Assembly (NCBI GenBank): GCA_963682055.1
Contig: OY821740.1
Span: 38,832,795 to 38,896,794, forward strand
Direction: 5' to 3'
From: Primula veris
Lineage: Eukaryota > Streptophyta > Magnoliopsida > Ericales > Primulaceae
Length of the DNA: 64,000 nt
Each line of letters begins with the position of its first letter. Position 1 is the stretch's first letter. The translations under genes and the position numbers were made by a program. This document shows positions 43,222 to 55,021 of the stretch, piece after piece. Under the pieces are notes generated by a model, which searched no databases, was not told the DNA's origin, and saw only the letters and a list, made by a program, of their open reading frames with translations.

Positions 43222-43777
43222 CTCCTGAATGGGAGAGTCTCTTTTGACTCTTCAGATTACTCATATGAGGATCTGATTAAAAATCAGATCCACGTCACAT
43301 CTTATTTTTATTTATTTTTTTAATTCATTTCACTCAATTTTATTACAAAATAAATAACTCTAACACCACTTCATTACATCTCGTTACACTTCATTTATCT
43401 ACAAAATAAATAAATTTAGCCACTCCATCACACTATTAATTAATACATTCTTCTGCTTTTTTTTTCACTCAAACTAAATATAAAATTAAAATATTTTATA
43501 ATCATAATATTATATCAAGTTAACACTTTCAAGTAATTTATATTTTACACTTTTTTATTTATTAATTTTGTTACTTCCGAGTAAATAATTAAATTGTCCC
43601 CAAAAACCCTATACGTCATTATTTTATTCCACATTTACCTACCCATATTTAACCACTTTCAAGTTAACCCGGTTAAATGATGACGTAGACCTGGTTTTAA
43701 CCAGATCCTCAATTGAGCAATTTGGAGCCTCATTTGAATGATTACGCACCTCAAAAAAGACTATGCCCTCCTGAATG
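43222..43777. mobile_element. Non-autonomous Mutator-type MITE with a 10-bp target duplication
   Basis: CTCCTGAATG at 43222-43231 and 43768-43777 flanks a 536-bp element. Its roughly 100-bp ends are inverted: GAGGATCTGATTAAAAATCAG at the left, with a TTTTAACCAGATCCTCAA counterpart at the right. The outer ends are GGAGAGTCTCTTTTGA and TCAAAAAAGACTATGCC. Target size and long terminal repeats fit MULE derivatives. No coding content; unrelated in sequence to the large MULE. Confidence 0.75.
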
Positions 43778-45495
43778 TCTTCCGTGTACATAAAGGACTG
43801 AAATATCAACTGATCCTAGGATCTATTAATGTGATGTTGACTCGTTGGGCTCCAGTTTGAAGCCAATGAGATTGGCTAATTTGAGGTTCAAAAGTTAGAT
43901 TTATCCAGCTTAAAACTTAGGCCAGAAAACCACAAACTTATGTTTCAACGTAACCAGTTAGATACATAGTAGTTCATAAGAAAATAAACTTAGGCTTAAA
44001 AAGTTTCAGTCATACATTTTAAAATTTATAAAATGGAATTAGCTCAAGGACGTTTCTCTGTAAATGGTGTCAAAAATATAAAGTTGCACAGATTGCAAAT
44101 CTAAAAACAACCGCCATAACCTGTAGGAACTCTAAAAACAACTGCCATAACCTAAAAATGAAAGTGATAATATGTTGCATATCAGCAACACGGCAAAACA
44201 AGTCTCAATCAAAAGCTCGCCAAACTAGATTATAAGAAACAGTCACACTTGATCTGAGCCGAGACAGGAAACTGATGGTTCGTAAAGTCAATATATTACA
44301 TTAACTATGACACTGGTTAACGTTACAAGTATATTTGCCCGTACGATGAGAATATTAGGTTCCGAATAACATTACATTATTATTTTCGAAAAGTTTTGTC
44401 CAGTATCCAGAATATCCAAAGAAAAAACACTGATATAACAAGTTTTAAAGTGTAACTGATTTGAAAGCGAAAAATAGGGATGCTGAGCGTTTTATCATCA
44501 GTATGGGATCAATTCTGGATTGCACAAAGTGGTCTGAGACTTTGAGTAAATAGTTGCATGAGGTAAGGTAACAATAGTCAGGAGTAAAATAAAAAAAAAA
44601 TGAAAAATGAGCAGTTTCTAATTTGTTTGAATTTCAATTGTGTTTAGGACCCGCTACACCAAAGTTAATATTAGCATTAGAGCAGCAGTAAAGATAGATA
44701 GAGAGTGCTCTACACAAAATAAACGCAATCACAAACTAAGATACGACATAGACTTATGAGGCAAACTCATTTATCTGTAATCGGTATCGAAAATATAAAG
44801 TTGTACATATTGCATCAAAAGTCATGGACTTAAAGGTGTTTAGAAGTGCTTCTGTAATCGCAACTTTAAGCAACTTGTTAAGACCATCTTTCTGGCCTAG
44901 TAACTCTTTGTTGTCAATTGGTTTGAAATTTTTTATCCAAGTTGATTGTTAAGAATTGAGACAGTTTTATGTTTACAGTTGCAACCACAGTTCTAACATG
45001 TCAATACGCATGATTCTATCTAATTCTGTTTGCATTACTTGATCTTTAAAATCTTTTATTTGAATTAAAGTATGCATGATATATTATCTGTTTAAAAAGA
45101 TTCAGTTTATATATATTGATAATACTAAGATGATAAATAATGGAAGTTGTTTAAAAGATATATGCATATTAGTTTAGAATATATTGTTCCTTTTATTGTG
45201 GAAACTAAATGAATATGCAAAGTATTTATCTCGTGATTCAATATATGTGTTTACACAATCAGTAATGATCTAATTAGATGGAATGTTATATGGAGTTATG
45301 GTTTCAAATTATATTAAAATTTTATCTCTAAAATATATTGTTTTATATGTTCATTGTTTAAGGAAATAGTAACTCCAATTGTCAAACAAGTTATTAACAA
45401 GTATTAACATGAAAGTTGAGATCAATCAATTGCAGCATTATCTCGTTTAATTATGGAAAAATTGACATCAATTAGAAGTGTCCAAATCAATCAAC
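43778..45495. other. AT-rich intergenic DNA, no gene seen
   Basis: No gene or RNA was found. A short block with AAAATATAAAGTTG occurs twice (near 44070 and 44788), a weak sign of an old repeat. Confidence 0.4.
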
Positions 45496-45500
45496 AAGAT

Positions 45501-46659
45501 TGTTGAACTTAGAGTTCAATAATAGATTTTGATTATAACTTTGATTATGTTTTTAATGATTTTACGATTTCGATGATATAATGCTTGTCTTGTCCAAAAA
45601 TAGAAAAAATATATTTCAGTACTTTAAAATGATAGAGCATTCGACAACGAAGCCAAAGGTTCAAGAGGAACCAAAATAGGAGCTAAAACGAATAAGATAC
45701 AAGCATTCGAAGAATAGCAAGAAAACCGAGAAACTGCCAGAAGAAAAACGACCGATCGTCTGGACAAAAACGACCGATCGTTTTGGTCCAAAATTCTTCC
45801 AGTGAGGTCATCTGAAAAACGACCGATCGACGGCAGAAAACGACCGATCGTTTTCTGTAGATTTCGAAAACAGCTTTTCAGCTTATTCTGGGAAATTGCT
45901 TAAACCAATGGATAAAAGCCCTCAACCACTACCAACGGTCATAAAACACAAAACAGACCTTTTGGTCTATAAAAACAGCCAAATCCCTCTCACAAACACA
46001 CACATTCATACACATTTTCATCATCCTTCAACCTCTCTCAATCAAAACCATAAATATCACCATTTTGGTGAATATATTCGAAAAAGAGGGAAATTAAGGA
46101 GAAAACGATTCAAGCTCCAACAAAGATCAAACATCATCAAACTCACCAATTAGCTTATTTAGAAGCAAATCAAATAGTGAGTGTAGTTACATTGTTATAA
46201 CAAATTTGTAAAGAGTAAATTATAAACTCATTTGTGAGCGAGTGATCGGGTAGAGGCTTTGTAAGCGAGTGTTGCTTAAAAGCTCTAGGTATTTTCATTC
46301 GGGATACTCATAGAGTGAGGGGGAGCTTAATCGGTCGATTAGCTCGATAGGATTTGTAATATCCGCAAGAAGATTTTTAGTGAAATACTCGGTAGTACCG
46401 GGGAGAGGACGTAGGCCGTTTGCCGAACCTCTATAAATCTTGGTGTCAATTTCTTTCCCTAAACTTTTACTTTCCGCAACTTATATTATTGCTTATTTTC
46501 TTGCTTGCGTTTAGAACTTCTAGCATTTCATTAACGTTATTAAACGCTTAAGCTTAGAATAACAAAAAGTTGGGTTGTTAGTAACCATTAAGTTTAATTA
46601 GGCGAAAAGCGCCAAAAACCTTATTCACCCCTTCTAAGGTTTAGCCGCACGGGCCAACA
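45501..46659 (+). mobile_element. Solo LTR, probably of a SIRE-type copia element
   Basis: 1159 bp beginning TGTTGAACTTAG and ending GGGCCAACA, flanked by the perfect 5-bp target duplication AAGAT (45496-45500, 46660-46664). TATA (TCTATAAAAA) lies at about 45967. The 3' part (GGGGAGAGGACGTAGGC, CCGAACCTCTATAAATC, ATTCACCCCTTCT) resembles SIRE/Maximus copia LTRs from memory. The U3 part has four AACGACCGATCG boxes (45748-45855). An 85-codon frame inside it is not a gene. Confidence 0.85.
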
Positions 46660-46868
46660 AAGATCTTGAAGAAAAAAAATTGTTTTACTATTGTTCTAAA
46701 TTATAAAGAACTCAACTTTGAAAGAATAAACAGTGAGCTTTTAAAACGAAAAAAATAATGGTGTGATGTCATTGATCTTTTGAGTGATATTTATAAGTTA
46801 TGAGCAATATAGAGATAGGCAGAAAAACATAGAGAGAGTCTGAGAGTTTTTAATTAATATTTAAATCC

Positions 46869-47074
46869 ATATTATTGGACCATTGGGCCTTACTCATAGT
46901 GGGTCTAAGTTGGGCTTTCTATCTTGTATAACCCTAACCTCTAGTATATAAAGAAGGTTAGGGTCCCCTTTTTATTGATACATTCTGATTAATAAAAGAC
47001 CTACTGTTCCCTCTATTCCTATATCTATACATATCTCTATATATATCTATAACGAGCTAATATGTCACACAACA
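46869..47074 (+). repeat. 5' LTR of the copia element, lacking its first 9 nt
   Basis: Starts ATATTATTGG directly after the AATCC target copy. The 3' LTR has TGTTGTAAG before this point. The rest matches the 3' LTR, including the TATA stretch CTAGTATATAAAG and the end GTCACACAACA. Confidence 0.85.
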
Positions 47075-48364
47075 CGTTATCAGCACTTTGCTCACAAATA
47101 TAGAAGTAAAAGCTAAGAGATTGGGGTATTCGCCGGACATTGAGTTTATAAAAATACGGCAAGGTTTATAGTTTTCGTTCTGCGATTGGGATTATTTGAA
47201 ATTCAACAGGGTTTAATAGCTACTGTTTTGTCGCTCATAAAATAAGCCGGCAGTGAGGTATACCATTTTTCTTTAACTTTGGCACGTACCAATTGCATGT
47301 ATAGGCTAGCATGTTTATTAATAAACTTGCATCCAGCTTGTCAATTACTATTGTCAATGTACACTTGTCGTTTGTTAATTATCAAAAATATTGCTATTGA
47401 TAAAAAACTTGTATAAAATATTGAGTAGTATGCCTAATGTATAATTGCATGCATGTTACATGGATAATTAAATTGCTATTGGAATTCTGACAAACACACC
47501 TATAATGCATATTTGATGTATTGATTATGCTTGGTGTAATCTGATCGCTGGAATTGTAGAATACCTTGTCTATATGCTATGCCATTGTTGTATCTTTACG
47601 TAAAAAGATTGTGACAGATAAAGACTAATCAAATTGTGAAAATTTGTATGTATCACACTTGTATGGATGACGTGCTAGTTTTATTGTGAAGATAGAATAA
47701 AACTAAATTCACTTAGATTTGGTATCCAATGCGTATATATAATTAATTGAAAAATCTACATACAACCAAATCTGTTGGCATGTAAATAGGGAAAGTCAAT
47801 TAAAATTTGTATTGAATCCCTTAATAATATATTTTTGACTTCACGTGGTGAAATAATACTAATTGGTAAATGAAATATATTACGTACATGAATGATTTAG
47901 TTACCATGTATAGAATTTACACATATAGCAATAGAATAATTAAATATTGAGTAATATCTTGCTTAGTGTAAATTGGTAAATTTAGATTGTGCTAACATGT
48001 ACTACCATGCTACTACTATATTATTTAATCATGCAAGCAGGTACATTCTATGTATTTATTTACTGCCATGTACACTTGTGTAAAATATGGTAATTTGCGA
48101 AATCATATATTTTCACATTTAAGTTGGAAAAATTATGAACCTTCCCTAAATAGGCTCACCTATTTGGATACGATGTCTAGGAAAGATATAGGCGGAAGTC
48201 GATATCCTAATGAGGTCGGGTTTTAAGTGGCATTCCTGCCCTCCACCCTCACCGTCTTTCCTGGTCGTTTTTCAAGTAGAGCTACCGAAAGGGGTTGACT
48301 AAATAATAATTTCCCCGAGTGTGTTTATATAGTGATGTATGTTTCGCCGAATTGGTATTTCAGT

Positions 48365-51300
48365 ATCGACCCGTCGTTCGATCAATGAGAACCGATTCAC
48401 ATGAGAAGCAAAACTAATGTTTTCGAACCTGTCGTTTCGAAAAAAAAGTTTGTGCTTGTGCAAACCATAAACATATAAACCAGTCGTTTTATATGAAAAA
48501 TAATCCAGAACTCCCAACACATGTTGGATGCCATCTATGATGAGAAAAATCGTAAAACATACTTGCGAAATGATTGTTTAAACGTTGATTTTAATCCGTC
48601 ACCACATGTTACTCACCCTGATGTGTGAAAATGTGATGCCCAATTTTGTTTTTTTGGATGCCATCTTTGATGAGTAAAACACGAGTTTGTTGTTACCATC
48701 AGGATGAATGCTAAGGCGTTGATTTTATTCCGCTGCCACATTTGAGACGTGATGACGTCTATGGTGAACAAATGTCTGAAATTGACATATTGGAGCAATC
48801 CTTCACCAAAATACTAGCTTGGAAATTGTATTTCATAAGCAATATAGTGAATTTATATTCACCATGTTCCTTTTATCGCCCATCTGTTATTGGATAATAA
48901 AATTACCCCGGTGAGTAGTTTTAATCCTATTGGGTCAATGGCGAATTGTTTGCCCGATATTAATGCTCTTCGTGTATATTTTTTCTCCACGAATCGAGAA
49001 CCGAGACAAGTGTTATTTGTCTCGAACTGTCGCGATCCCGATGAATCGCCTAGCCAAGTGAGATTTTAGACAATCATCAAAATCAAAAATCTGTGGCTCC
49101 AAGACAGTAATTGAAAGGAACAATATGATCCGTTGTCACAAAGCAAGAGATAATGCTCAAGGAGCCAACTCTATGCTATAAAGGCAAAGGTCAAACACGG
49201 TTACTTCTTAAATAGTTCAAAACTATTATAAAAGTGAAAAAACCCGACGCTAATGTGGTTAAAGCTAATTGAAAGAAAACTCTTGAGACCCCCGATTTTG
49301 TGGCTCAAATGAGTACGATACCTTTCTTTATTGATTTTGATAAAACATTGAGCCATTTTTTCGCTCATCTGGATTATGTTTTTCCATTTGGATTATTAAT
49401 TTTCCATTTGGACCATACTTTTGGATTATGGTTTGCCTATTTACAAAATTTCTCGAAATAATTTAAAGTGTTTTGAGCAAATTCCTTTGACAAATGTGAC
49501 CAAACTTTAAATTATGAAATTTTAGGCAATACTTGTGGGGTAGTTGATTTTTTTGGAAATAGTGGGTAACAGTGTACCACATAATTTCACCAACTATTTG
49601 CCTAAAAGAGTACTCAGTGACAACGATTCTGGACCTGTCGTTCCAAATCAAAATCTTTGGTACAACCAAATTGATCTGTCAAATATGAGGTCTTATACTC
49701 ATGTAGGTCCTGCCGTACCTTGTTGAGTTATAAAATATTCGAGAAAACCAGTATTATCTGGTAATAGCTCATGAAAGAATTAAAATTTCTTTACATAACC
49801 TCCATTCAATACGACCAAAAGCGTATTTTAGAGAAGTTGAAATGTCTTTCAAGTGGTTGCTACCACATTCTTTAAAGCATTTAAAGTTACCTTATCATTT
49901 CGCCTGTCGTCGAAATGATAAATGATTTAGATGTTAAAACATGATTGTCTGTACTATCGTTCGCCTGTCGTCGATTGATAAGAGCATTTTGATATTGTGG
50001 CATTGACCGGATGAGATATTCCCGGGTCAAAAGACGATGCTTGATTTATAATCGCATCGCATTTGGATTCTATCTGAGAATATATTTCACGATTAATCCG
50101 AAATTCATGCCATTAATGCTCACTTTGAAAGACTAGTATGTGTAAAGATCACGAAATGAACTCGTAGAATTCTTGTAAAGAATTGAAGGAGTTATTGTGG
50201 ACTTATCCAACCATAAGACGGACCATAAATATAAATGGTTATGGTTGATGCATCGACAATAGGTCACATGATTATTGTTGTCCAAAGAAATGCAGTATTT
50301 CCCAAACTTTTAGCCCTATCATTAAGTTGATGGCTCATGATCTGGATTATCCTGAAAAGTCTAGTCGACTTGATAATTCCGAAGAGTAAGAATCGAAATT
50401 TCGATTTGAATTACTTGAGTTTGGAAATTAAAATTGAACATCTTGTCGAAAATGTTCAGACCCAAATGGACTCACGGAAAGTTTGATAATGCGACTGCAA
50501 ATGGTTGTACGCACTTCTTGGTCTTGCGCACCAAGATTTATATTTCCGTGTGGGGTTATGCTATTTTGCTGCATTGGTCCGTCATGAGGCCCATAGACAC
50601 TTAAACACCATATGCGTACTAGCTGGTTACTGGTTATGAGCCAGAAGTCTCATATTAACACGTGTTTAGAGTGATTAATTAATATTTTGATTGAGCCGAT
50701 ATAGCGTTCAAAATATGGACCTCTGAAGGGGACATAAGTCGATTATGAATCCCCTGCCTATCATTTGATAGAGTAACCTTGGCAAGCGATCTCTTTACCG
50801 CATGATATGCGCAAGTGACATCGTTAAGACTGTTCTCCCTGTCGTTAGGGGGAGATTTGCACGTTACCGTTGATAAGGAACGACGTGAAGTAACATGGCA
50901 TAACCCACTCAGTCTTAGCTTGATCCCCAAAACTGCACTTAGTGATAAGTAAGTGCATAGACTCCCTCAAGTCTAACTAAATGCCAGACGCATTTAATGA
51001 CTTTATGAGATGTCACGAGATCATTTATACCTGCTGCAAAATGCTTCCAAGGATAGACGTCCCTGTCGGACGCCGTGTTCCTGTCGTAACACGTTGCTTT
51101 GGCCGAACCCGCCAAGCAAATGAAGCTGCCGTCGGCCGTCAGTCTATCATCCTTCCTAATATATGAGGAAGTTGACCGGTTCTTAATTCGTTCAGCCACA
51201 GAGGTGGTGAACTGAAACTCGTTTGTCGCACGAGATTATAAAGGATCAAGGAGAAGTGTGATTTCCTCCTCATCCTAAGAATCTCAAAATATCTGTCGAT

Positions 51301-53152
51301 CATGATATCTTAGACGATATTGAAGCGAAACGAGACTGTCATTGATTACTTGTTCATATATTCGGTGACGACTGATAATATGAGCAAATTATGACAGGGA
51401 ACCATGTACCATTGCCTGAAGTCAACATAGAATAGACTGGAGTAATGGAAACTTGCAATCCAAGTAGACTCCTTAGTGAAAGTGTGTTCGGACCTGTTGC
51501 TCCAACACCACCAATGTTAAACGAGTTCGTTTATTTGGTTATTCGTAAGGAAGAGTGATGAGAATAATGAGATTGTAGAATGCTCGCCTAGTAGCGCAAG
51601 GCTTCTCTCACACCTTGGAATTGATTACGAGATGGTTAATTTTCTCGTAATGGACATTATAACAGTCCCCTACTTTACCAGTTTAGTAGTTTCCGAAAAA
51701 CTGAGTATGCAGCCATGAATGTGGTCACGATTTTATCTCTATGGGGATTTAGACAAAGAGATATAGATGAAGGTCCCTGTGTGACTTCATATGCTTTAAT
51801 CAAGTAGTTCCTGACCACGGAACACGATCTCAATTAAATGAGACGTTCACTATATGGATTAATATAATCCGAGCGGATGTGGTATACCCGCCTAAGTGAG
51901 TACTTGATCAGCTTGGGATACTTGAACAAGTATTATGCCCTTGCGTGTTTTATTACGCGATCCATTTTTGGATTTGCCTTCGAGATGAAGGATCTTGGGA
52001 AGACACGGTAGTGACTCAACCTGATGATTGAGTCCCGTAAAGATTGAATCTAAGTCCATGATTCAGACTACACCCAGAAGGTGTTATGACGTTTTAGTCA
52101 TCATGACGCTAAGTCGTCAGATTCTCCCATGATCGTTCGATCACTAGACATTGATATAGACCCAGTCCGTCCCTGATGAGACGATGAAGAGATATTGAAC
52201 CATAATGTTCATATCTAAGTACAATAAGCGCATCATTGTACTTGGTCTAATGTGCTAGGACGAACATCTCGTCTGTTGTGAATGGTATAGCTCGACACAA
52301 CATCGCGCTAACACGCTACCATCGAAATGGCACTAAAGACACATTCCCTTACCTTATGGTAATTTTGGAAGTGGGCTAGTTTATCCCATTTGCGTCATCG
52401 AGTGTACCTACCCCCTTCGGTACTCGAATTAACGCAACCCTTTTTCGGTAATACCGATGCCGGTTACTTATCAGACCCGCATAAGGGATATTCCTAACAT
52501 GGTATGTCTTTACCATTAGGAATAAGGCGACATCTTGGAGGTCTTGGAATGACTCCAAGTGAATCACTCTGATCTATTCGTGCTCTATGAGACGACTAGA
52601 GAGTGTATATGGCTTCGAGCTAGTATTAGTCATATTTGAATTACATATGTTCCGTCTCACGATCCAGATAAAACACTTGTCATAGAAGACAACTTGTTGT
52701 TATTGATCAAGAGAGACATGACTACATTATGCTATTTAGCATTTCTCACCGAAATTAATCTTCACAAATGAAGTTTAAGAGCATCCAGTTGAATGCTCGT
52801 TCTATTCCACGTTAGATTTTCTTGCATCCAGTCGTATGTAAGTAAATGAGGCATCCAGTCGAATGCTCGTACTCTTTCTTGGAATATGAAATCTTTGCAC
52901 CCAGTCGTGTGCAAGTGAGGGGGAGCATCCAGGTGAATGCTTATTGCACTAATTACTACTTAGTCAAAATCTTCGCACCCTGTCGTGTGCAAGTGAGGGG
53001 GAGCATCCAGTCGCATGCTCGTGTACTCTTTTTGTCCTTAGACCAAGGTTTTTTCCCACTGGGTTTTCCTTGGCAAGGTTTTTAGCGAGACACGTTCCCA
53101 TCATATCTCACTTAAGATTGCCGAAATTAGGGGGAGTATCCGGTTGTATACT
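48365..53152. repeat. Series of small hairpins with a constant 8-nt loop, CCWGTCGT
   Basis: At least 17 places have the form stem, 8-nt loop, inverted stem. The stems differ at each site while the loop is CCTGTCGT, CCAGTCGT or a close variant. Examples (left stem start): 48365 ATCGA, 48420 TTTTCGAA, 48472 CATATAAA, 49630 TGGA, 49705 AGGT, 49892 TTATCATTTCG, 49955, 51074 CGTGTT, 51484, 52779 GAGCAT, 52821, 52851 GCAT, 52895 TTGCAC, 52925, 52975 GCAC, 53001 GAGCAT and 53135 AGTAT. Stem lengths run from 4 to 11 bp and most are perfect. All lie inside the copia element. Confidence 0.85.
50500..52720 (+). pseudogene. Remnants of copia polyprotein (integrase/RT to RNase H)
   Basis: Fragments in different frames can be recognised: a WGxAIL stretch near 50555 (integrase C-terminus in Ale elements), DAGYLSDPHK near 52458-52485, GYVFT-like DNA split by an insertion near 52490-52523, and TRECIWLRA near 52595-52620 (RNase H). 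Frequent indels and stops make it non-functional. The assignment rests on short matches from memory. Confidence 0.55.
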
Positions 53153-53527
53153 TCTTACCACTGCGTACTCTTTTGTCCTTCGACTAGAGGTTTTTCCCAC
53201 TGGGTTTACTCTAGCAAGGTTTTGATAAGGCAACTGTTTTGTGGTTGATCCCATACTACTACCACTGTTGCACTCTTTTTCCTTCGATCAGAGATTTTCC
53301 CATTGGGTTTGCTCTGGCAAGGTTTTGATGAGGCACACTGTTTTGTGGTTAGTTACTTACATGATATTTTGGCCTATATCATTCGGCTACACAGTTTCTC
53401 CTAGGTACCGGTTTTGTCCCATACTGGGTTTTCCGTCCCTAAGGTTTTTATGTGTTTAGCACTGCAAATGAACTCGACTCAGATCGAATGCATGAAGACG
53501 AAGAATTCAAGACGTCCAAAGGGGGAG

Positions 53528-53742
53528 TGTTGTAAGATATTATTGGACTATTGGGCCTTACTCATAGTGGGTCTAAGTTGGGCTTTCTATCTTGTATAAC
53601 CCTAACCTCTAGTATATAAAGAAGGTTAGGGTCCCCTTTTTATTGATATATTCTGATTAATAAAAGACCTATTGTTCCCTCTCTCCCTATATCTATACAT
53701 ATCTCTATATATATCTATAACGAGCTAATATGTCACACAACA
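53528..53742 (+). repeat. 3' LTR of the copia element
   Basis: 215 bp, TGTTGTAAGATATT to CACACAACA, preceded by the purine tract and followed by the AATCC target copy. Confidence 0.85.
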
Positions 53743-53747
53743 AATCC

Positions 53748-54756
53748 TATATTGTAAACTTTTATAATATCATTAATCTGGGTGAGTGCCCCAGACGTAG
53801 TCTAGTTGGGTGAACTCCGTTGTTAAATGTGCGTGTGAATTACTTAAGTATATTTAACTTTACAAGTTTTGTCCATCATTATACTTTGGTTCCAACTGTA
53901 CTTGAAACCTAACTGCATAATAACAACTAGAACAACGGATATGAATTTCACAACCTTTAATTTCTTGTACTTAGAATCCCGAGTCACGTAACGAGAGACT
54001 AAGAGTATTCTTCGTTATTCATAAATTTCATGAATAGCAACAAAAATAACCGAATACGAAAAACAAAAACTCAAAATTCATAGTATCCGGGTTTGTTTGG
54101 CAATACCCACAGCCCCACACACACAAAATCGAATACGATGGCAGTGAAAAAAAAAAACTTGAACCTTTTATCACTTGAACTTTTTAGCACTTAAAGTTAA
54201 AAACGTTTTCATTTTCAGCCTACAAAACAAAATAGAAGTCATCTACGGAAGCATCAATCTAAAGAGCATGGTACCTAACCCAGATTTTACACACACAAAA
54301 ACCCTAAAAACAAAACAATAAAAGCTCAACAGCTCTTTAATTTTTAATTTCTGGATTAGCCTTTATTTTCTCGGCAATTATCTAAGAATGAGGAGCGCGG
54401 TCGACTAGATTCAACAAATGGTTCAACAGATGAGCCGTCGTGGTGTGATAATGTGATTGAATTTGGTTCCAATTCCGTCCAAGGTCTTGACCCTTGAGAG
54501 TCCACCTTCTCGCCCCTCTCGGTGTTGTAGACATTGAAGAAAAGCACGATGCTTGGGATCCGTCCATCTCCAGTATGATTTAGAGCTATAGCAAAATTGA
54601 ACTCGACAATGTAGGCAGCATTGAGTTGCTCGGACAAAGTTGAGTTATTGAGTTGAGGTTCTAGTCGATTAACTTGGCTGATAAAATAGTTGAGTAACTG
54701 AACTGTCGTGTTTTGGTGATATTTTTCAATGACCCTATTTGGGCTGATAAAATAGT
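53748..54756. other. Spacer with no supported gene
   Basis: AT-rich. An open minus-strand stretch (54356-54637) has no ATG start, no recognisable family and no splice context, so it is not called. No repeats with clear ends were found. Confidence 0.4.
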
Positions 54757-55021
54757 GTCTTTATGAATTTTAACCTTTTGAGCATTCCAACATTTACGGG
54801 ATGAATTAATAAAACTAGAATGGATGATCGGATGGGTAGATTAGTTAAACTACCGCGAGTTGCTCATGTGTCTGTAACTATTGTTGTATTATTAAACCAA
54901 GGTAAATATGCACTTTTTGTTCATCTCGGAACCTCATATAACAAAGGTGTCTTGTAGATTTTATTGTTGACGAAACATTTTAAAGTGACTTGGAAATAAA
55001 TGGGTTCATCGATCCACTGCA
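54757..55021 (+). pseudogene. Copied 3' end of CRT3 (last exon and 3' flank), fragment 1
   Basis: Closely matches 40940-41203, including GATGAATTA of the last exon and the 3' UTR (TGGATGATCGGATGGGTAGA). The acceptor ACAG is ACGG here and the stop has changed (TGA to TAATAA), so it cannot serve as an exon. No upstream CRT3 exons are attached. Confidence 0.8.

Larger units (their letters stand above)
46869..53742 (+). mobile_element. Decayed Ty1/copia (Ale/Retrofit-like) retrotransposon
   Basis: Bounded by a 206-bp 5' LTR and a 215-bp 3' LTR of near-identical sequence, with target duplication AATCC (46864-46868, 53743-53747). A purine tract (AAAGGGGGAG) precedes the 3' LTR. ACGTTATCAGCAC follows the 5' LTR, as in many Ale/Retrofit elements. 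The interior has no long frame. Short stretches of copia coding DNA remain near 50545-50590 and 52440-52620. Many small hairpins interrupt it (see the repeat entry at 48365). Confidence 0.85.

Noticed and set aside
45896..46153. 85-codon frame beginning MLKPMDKSPQPLP
   Set aside because: It lies entirely inside the solo LTR, downstream of its TATA region, and has low-complexity composition.
53790..53830. GGGTGAGTGCCCCAGACG stretch considered as a tRNA
   Set aside because: It cannot be folded into a cloverleaf with T-arm and anticodon arm. No tRNA was found anywhere in the window.
54356..54637. 93-codon open stretch on the minus strand
   Set aside because: It has no ATG in frame, no recognised domain and no splice or promoter context, and it lies between a retrotransposon and a pseudogene fragment.
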